64,000 nucleotides of DNA from Batillaria attramentaria (Eukaryota > Mollusca > Gastropoda > Batillariidae). Numbering within the stretch: the stretch's first letter is position 1; every line of letters begins with the position of its first letter. The stretch covers positions 108,501-172,500 of the forward strand of contig JACVVK020000039.1 of the NCBI GenBank assembly GCA_018292915.2, written 5' to 3'. Below the pieces are notes generated by a model. The model saw only the letters and a list, made by a program, of their open reading frames with translations. It had not been told where the DNA came from and ran no database searches. Positions 59,125-64,000 of the stretch are shown here, piece after piece. A program made the translations under genes and the position numbers.

Positions 59125-59306
59125 TCACTCTCTTACAACCATGCGAATCCGGAACGGTTTTGGAGTGTACGTTACTCCCAGATTCCCCTCCAAAGATGGC
59201 AGCCGACCGTCGTCCGGTGGCAGGAAGCGGAAGTGCTGTATCATGGTGGCCAGGTAGAGGAACAGCTCCATCCGGGCAAGGGGCTGCCCGATACACATGC
59301 GCGGTC
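59125..59306 (-). CDS. P450 gene B last exon (heme loop)
   Basis: Encodes GPRMCIGQPLARMELFLYLA to RIRMVVRE and TGA at 59127-59125. With the preceding exon it forms FAVGPRMCIG. Confidence 0.95.
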
Positions 59307-59337
59307 CTTAGAGGAGAAGAAATGTGTTTATGGTAAA

Positions 59338-59376
<39 letters not shown>

Positions 59377-59377
59377 A

Positions 59378-59430
<53 letters not shown>

Positions 59431-61373
59431 AACACACACATGTACATGTAGGTGAAATACAATTTACTTACCGACAGCAAAGGGAATGAACTCGTCCGGT
59501 CTCGTCAGTTTCCCGTCAGGGCCGATAAACCGTTCAGGTCGGAACTGAAGAGGCTCCGTCCAAACGCCCGGGTCAAGCAGGACACTCTCCAAAATGTACA
59601 TTACGAACGTGTCCTTGGGTATGAAGTGACCTCGAAACATGACGTCACATGCTGTGCTACGAACAAGGCCTAGCGGTACGATATTAGCCCTCCGCAGAAC
59701 TTCCAAGATGGTGGCTTCCAGGTACGTTAGTTCCGGTTTGTCGCGCATGCTCGGGGCACGCTCAGTGCCGACCACTCGCTGGATTTCGTCGTAGCACTTG
59801 TCCTGGACGTCAGGGTTGTGTAGGAAGAAGACGAGAGCCCAGCGGATGGCGGTGGCCGTTGTCTCTGACCCGCCGAAGAACAGACCAAGAAAGATTTGAG
59901 GAAGATGGTCAGCTGCAACAGAATAAATGTGCGCCGGTTATGATTCCTATCATGACCTGGGGGAATAATAATAATAATGAGTATTTAACCTTCACCGGGC
60001 TGGACTTTTGACTACACACAAACGCCGATGTGGGTCGTTTAGGACCCATACTTTTCAAAGAAGGATTTTGATGATTATTCCTATTCCGACTATGTGGGTC
60101 GTTTAGGACCCATACTTTTCAAAGAAGGATTTTAATAATTATTCTTATCCTTATTATTATTCTTACAGCTCTCTGGGCAGATACACGTTCTCAACTCGGC
60201 GCTGTAAGTGTGCGAGCATGAGTTGCTTGCTCAGCTGCCTTATGAACCCTCCACGGGAATCCTTGGAGGAAAGTTTGCGGTCAGGAAATTTTATGCGGTA
60301 CATGCAACGGGCAGCTATTGTTGCCAGGTCAAGCACATTGGCAAACATGACCATTGGCCGTCTCTTTCTTTTTCTCTTTGTTGTGTAGCTGTGGGCCAGC
60401 TTGTCCATGACATCCACAGCGCCTTTCGTTTCATTGTAGAACAGAACCATTTCTGGTTTCCGTTTACGCGTACTTGCATCGATGACGCCCTCATCGTGCA
60501 TAGTGCTCAGCCCAACAGTGTTCTTGTTTCGTTTGCTTTGGTCGCTGACCATAGTGGTTGACTGGCGGTATGCAAACTGGCTCTCATGGAGACCCTGGCT
60601 TTTGTCCGATTTGAAGGGCACAGGCAGAAACCTTTTGTTGGTTCTCACTGTGCCTACCATTGTCAGACCATTTTTGAGAAGAGTTTCTGCAAGGACAAGG
60701 TCCGTGAAATAGTTGTCACAAGTGACATTGCGACCTGTTTTGAAGAAGGGTGTAGCTAACTGGAGAGCCATGTTGCGGCCAAGGTTCACTTGCCTGTCTT
60801 GGCCCAAAGGCCTTCCCAGATAAGGAATCCCCAAAAGAGGGTAATTGTTCTGGGCATCGGCGATCCAGAACACTTTCATCCCGTACCGATCAGGCTTTGA
60901 AGGGAGGTACTGTATGAAAGAGCACCTAGATGGCACCTGAGTTGGTGGTGTCTTGAAAATGTTCTTTACACGTGTCCTTGAGGATGCCGTGACTGGCACT
61001 TTGCTCCACTCAGTGCCGTCTACTGCAGTCATCATTTGAGGAAATCCGGCAGGTGTCTCCTGTGAAGGAGGGGTCTGTTCCTCCTCAACTTGTTCAGATT
61101 CGTCACTTGATTCATCAGAGCTACCAGACGGTGGAAGATATTCCTCGTCGCTTGTCAGGTCTTCGCCACTGATCACTGACTCATCGACGTCCGGTGCAAG
61201 GTCGGGATCCCTGACGCTCTGAGTGGCGCCTCCTTTCCCTAAAGAATTAGAAAAAACGCCTAAGTGTGATGCAGTGCAAAACGTGTAGGACACACACGCA
61301 CTCGCGCATGCATGCACGCACAGATACATGCATATAAAAGTCTGCAAGCGTACGCAAGCACTAGCGCACCACG

Positions 61374-61412
<39 letters not shown>

Positions 61413-62492
61413 CAAGCATACACGCAATACGCCGTGTGGACGCACGCAGAGACGCATACACAACTAGCCACACACACGCATACACATGTACAGGGCCTAC
61501 ACATGTTCGTTTTGGTGGCGAACGTCATCCCATATAACCCTTTGTGATTACGCTAATAATTGTTTGGGCACTGAATAAATAATATGAAGCTTACCAAAGT
61601 GTAGATCCGCTTCTGTCCCTTCTTCTGAAGTTAAGTGGGCTTCAAATAAGTTAGGCCTTTCCATTGCTGCCTATGGAAGAAAATAGAATAAAATTCAGCG
61701 TTATTTCCAATCTTTTTCAAACAAAAATTTTCAGTGTAAGGTTTACCTCTCTCATCCTCTCTCTCACCCCCCGCCCCCCCCCCCCCCCCTCTCTCATTCA
61801 GTCATACTAATATTGTGTGATCTTTCTTGTTTCAAAAAAGAACTTTGCCTTCAGGTGCTTGGCACATCGTACCTTTAGAGTAAAATCATGTACCGTGGTG
61901 CTTGAAAAAACATCACGGTACAAGGATGTTGCCTTATACAGAGAAATAACTTCTGCGATGGGATGCCATGCCACAAAAAAAAACCAAAATGTTGCTTTCA
62001 ATCTGACCACTCAGAAAGCACAGAAATATTGATTGTGCATAAAAAAAAACAACAACAAATATTTGCCTTTAGCATGCTATCAATACAAGATAATAAGGGG
62101 TTCATATACCTACCCAAATGTTGCCTGCTTGAGGGCAAAAAAACGCGTCCGAAAGCCAGCTGACAGCAGTTTCCTCAGTGGCTGAATTCTTGAATATTTG
62201 CTGGTACGCTTCCAAGAACGATGCTCAGTGGTTGGATTCTTAGAATTAGCTGGCACGATTCCAAGAACAATGCCTCCAAGATTTCAGATTTTTCTCAGAA
62301 ACGTAAGCATCTGCATCCCGCGGTTTTGCCCAAAATAAGATAATGAAAGTTCATTTTCCAGACATATTGCTTTTGTTTCTGGTGATACTTCTTGATTTTG
62401 TTGGAAAAAGGAGAATTGGAAAGTTCCTCACTTTCAAGGCACTATACCGAAACAGACTGAATTATGAGAGAGTACTCAATTTCCTTCGCAAG

Positions 62493-62531
<39 letters not shown>

Positions 62532-63815
62532 AACAAACACACACAATAAATGAGAAGATTGAGATGAGGTGCAGTGCTGTACTTTATTCTTCACAAAAGG
62601 TATGGGTCCTGAAAGACCCACATCATCCAGACATGAATAATCACCTGGATCTCTCTTTGAAATGCATGGGTCTTAAACGACCCACATCGTCCTGACAGGA
62701 ATATTCGCTATTCTCTCTCTGTAAAAAGTCTGGGTCTTAAACGACCCACGTTGTTGTTTGTGTGGTGTTCAAAATCAGACATTGTTTATTTGTTTATTTT
62801 TTCACCAAATAGTACCAGATTTTGGGAAAATGTAATCTTTTAGGGGTTTGAGGAATACTTAAAGTTTGACTGAAAAATTCCCAATAGTTCAGGAGATAAT
62901 TAGAGTTAAACACCCTTCTGGGTCCTAAATGACCCACATAGCCCGGTGAAGGTTAAGGGACGCCCTCCCTTCCGCAGGAGCTCAGGACGCCTTACAATCA
63001 ACACACCAGAAACACAGGGGGTGGGTGGGTGTTTGGGAGTTTAACGTCCTTTTCCACCTCAGAAACATAAGCAAAATGCCTCCACAAATACATTTAACTG
63101 CAAGCACATAATGTGAGCATCATACACGGCCTCCGCTGCCCCCGGCTTCTACACACGCGCGCGCGACCAGCAAGATGATGATATGGCAACAGTTATTGGT
63201 TGAGGGCTGTGAAGAGGTGGGTTTTTTCAGATTTTGCTTGAAGGCCGGTTTTGAAGATTGATGCTGGGAGATCATTCCAACAAGTCGGACCCTGGTATGA
63301 AAAACTAAGCCGACCAAAGGTCGTTCTCCTGACATGAGGGGTACGGAGTTTCCGGGTGTCAGCGGCAGAACGAGGCTGTCTAGAAGGAGTGTAAAGCTGA
63401 AGCAAAGAAGACAGATATGGAGGACATGAGGAGGTAACACAGTTGCATGGAAGGGGAGGGAGACGCTACTGGAGCGGGCGACGAGTTGGGGCAGTCAAGC
63501 AACCAGAATAACAACAAAACTGCCAATTTGACACACAGAATGATATCACAATGCCCCAGCAAGAACCTTCTCTACACACTCACTGTTGATGGTGGTAGAT
63601 TGACCGCTCTTCTCGCGTTTGCGGATCTCACTGATGTAGGCGTGGATGACGTCGCTGGCGTCGCCGTTGGTGTGGTTGTGGAGGTGGTCGAGCAGCTGCT
63701 GCTTCATGAGCAGGTCTTCTATGGTGGCCTGGGTCGACAGCAGTGTCTTGAAGCGACACACGTCTCCAGGAAGGTACTCCAGCCACGGCATGAAGAAAAG
63801 AGTTTTAGAAGCTGG

Positions 63816-63873
<58 letters not shown>

Positions 63874-63886
63874 CACACACACACAA

Positions 63887-63937
<51 letters not shown>

Positions 63938-64000
63938 TTACCTTCATCTGGCTTCATTACCGCAGTGATCACCTCGAAGTAAACAGACAGTTCATTACCT
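59125..64000 (-). CDS. Cytochrome P450, CYP2-like, 3' part (gene B, partial at right edge)
   Basis: Exons in gene order are beyond 64000 to 63942, 63811-63584, 59912-59472 and 59306-59125, and all phases join. The product contains GNELSVYFEVITAV, FMPWLEYLPGDV, helix I GGSETTAT, helix K EVLR, FRPERFIGPDG and the canonical heme loop FAVGPRMCIG, ending RIRMVVRE. It is the same type of microsomal monooxygenase as gene A and clearly a tandem relative, but divergent. Helix I and the ExxR region are one exon here and two in gene A, and the F-G and G-H exons are also merged. Its second-last large intron holds a piggyBac element. The N-terminal anchor and helix C exons lie beyond the window, so completeness cannot be judged. 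Confidence 0.94.
59349..59430 (+). repeat. (CT)n(CA)n filling a short P450 intron
   Basis: Occupies half of the 165-bp intron between the last two exons of P450 gene B. Confidence 0.95.
59472..59912 (-). CDS. P450 gene B exon (helix I, ExxR, PERF)
   Basis: Encodes DHLPQIFLGLFFGGSETTAT, PDVQDKCYDEIQRVVGTERA, EATILEVLRRANIVPLGLVR and FRPERFIGPDG, ending DEFIPFAV in phase 1. Confidence 0.95.
60028..60120. repeat. Left subterminal palindromes of the piggyBac element
   Basis: Two direct copies of a segment containing tgtgggtcgtttaggaccca, 62 bp apart, each followed by tacttttcaaagaaggattt. Likely transposase-binding sites by position; not proven. Confidence 0.8.
60163..61664 (-). pseudogene. piggyBac (PGBD4-like) transposase, two exons, internally deleted
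   Basis: Exon 1 (61664-61595) starts MERPNLFEAHLTSEEGTEAD and ends at a GTAAGC donor. Exon 2 (61238-60163) follows acceptor attctttag and continues with an acidic N-terminal region, then GTEWSKVPV. The fold motifs RCSFIQYLPSKPDRYG, CDNYFTD (second catalytic Asp) and KGAVDVMDKL (third) are present. The segment that should lie between the N-terminal region and RCSF..YLPSKP, including the first catalytic Asp, is missing without a frame break. The C-terminal cysteine-rich domain is also absent. About 381 residues remain where 500-600 are usual. It is therefore probably inactive, although the reading frame is otherwise open. Confidence 0.88.
62598..62942. repeat. Right subterminal palindromes of the piggyBac element
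   Basis: Four spaced copies of a gggtcytxaaxgaccca palindrome, mirroring those at the left end. Confidence 0.8.
63020..63058 (-). mobile_element. SINE family A, 3'-end fragment
   Basis: Only gggtgggtgtttgggagttt and aacgtccttttccacc remain, about 60 bp outside the piggyBac right end. Confidence 0.75.
63120..63405 (-). mobile_element. LINE reverse-transcriptase C-terminal fragment
   Basis: Encodes LSFSYQGPTCWNDLPASIFK and LQAKSEKTHLFTALNQ, a second, different version of the (S)xxGPxxWNxLPxSI...LKTHLF motif. Only the last ~70 codons remain, lying between gene B exons and the piggyBac element. Confidence 0.75.
63584..63811 (-). CDS. P450 gene B exon (F-G to G-H helices)
   Basis: Encodes SKTLFFMPWLEYLPGDVCRF then DASDVIHAYISEIRKREKSG. 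It equals the end of gene A exon 3 plus exon 4. The 130-bp intron upstream is almost entirely CA/GT repeat. Confidence 0.92.
63813..63934 (+). repeat. (CA)n filling a 130-bp P450 intron
   Basis: Almost the whole intron between exons at 63942 and 63811 is CA/GT repeat. Confidence 0.95.
63942..64000 (-). CDS. P450 gene B exon, cut by window end
   Basis: Encodes GNELSVYFEVITAVMKPDE before donor GTAAAT in phase 1. It aligns with gene A exon 3 by position. Confidence 0.85.

Larger units (their letters stand above)
59985..62956 (-). mobile_element. piggyBac-family DNA transposon in P450 gene B intron
   Basis: The element is flanked by TTAA at 59985-59988 and 62953-62956, the piggyBac target. Terminal inverted repeats are CCTTCACCGGGC at the left and GCCCGGTGAAGG at the right. 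Imperfect palindromes of the form GGGTCxTxAAxGACCC recur inside both ends (near 60030, 60092, 62601, 62667, 62727, 62917). The transposase gene lies in the same orientation as the host P450. Microsatellites at 61378-61410 and 62498-62526 lie inside. Confidence 0.93.

Noticed and set aside
60208..60712. + strand ORFs of 117 and 76 codons
   Set aside because: Antisense shadows of the piggyBac transposase.

Overview
The window is nuclear DNA from an animal, not a microbe: genes are split by GT-AG introns, there are many tRNA-derived SINEs and DNA-transposon remnants, and long microsatellites are everywhere. The repeat mix and the CYP2-like P450 cluster suggest a lophotrochozoan, most likely a mollusc such as a gastropod. 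That assignment is inference, not proof.

Region 1 (1-38,520, + strand) is the 3' part of a neuron navigator (NAV) gene. Sixteen coding exons (3,932-31,316) join in frame, and 804 codons reach the C-terminal ESTL and stop. They encode a coiled coil, a low-complexity linker and the NAV AAA-type ATPase domain. The start of the gene lies upstream of the window. The 14.4-kb intron 4,016-18,380 is a sink for repeats: SINEs, polypyrimidine tracts, foldback units and minisatellites. After the stop, about 7.2 kb almost free of dispersed repeats (31,317 to about 38,520) looks like a very long 3' UTR with several polyadenylation signals.

Region 2 (38,921-51,127, - strand) is a complete CYP2-like microsomal cytochrome P450 of 491 residues in seven exons. 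It is convergent with NAV: candidate poly(A) signals on opposite strands lie about 50 bp apart. Its heme loop has Met where the family has Phe. Its introns hold a tandem array of CRE-like palindromes and dispersed TGACCTT/AAGGTCA palindromes.

Region 3 (51,128-59,120) has no gene I can support. It holds a PIF/Harbinger-derived element interrupted by a SINE, a foldback element, SINEs and microsatellites.

Region 4 (59,125-64,000, - strand) is the 3' part of a second CYP2-like P450, running off the right edge. Its 3.7-kb intron contains a nearly complete piggyBac element (59,985-62,956) with TTAA target sites, inverted ends, repeated subterminal palindromes and a two-exon but internally deleted transposase gene. 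The two P450s are tandem relatives that differ in intron content.

The dominant mobile family is a tRNA-Arg(UCU)-like SINE with about 15 copies, many with clear 11-15 bp target-site duplications and one nested inside another copy. The window shows a conserved cytoskeletal gene beside a small detoxification-type P450 cluster, in a recently active transposon landscape.
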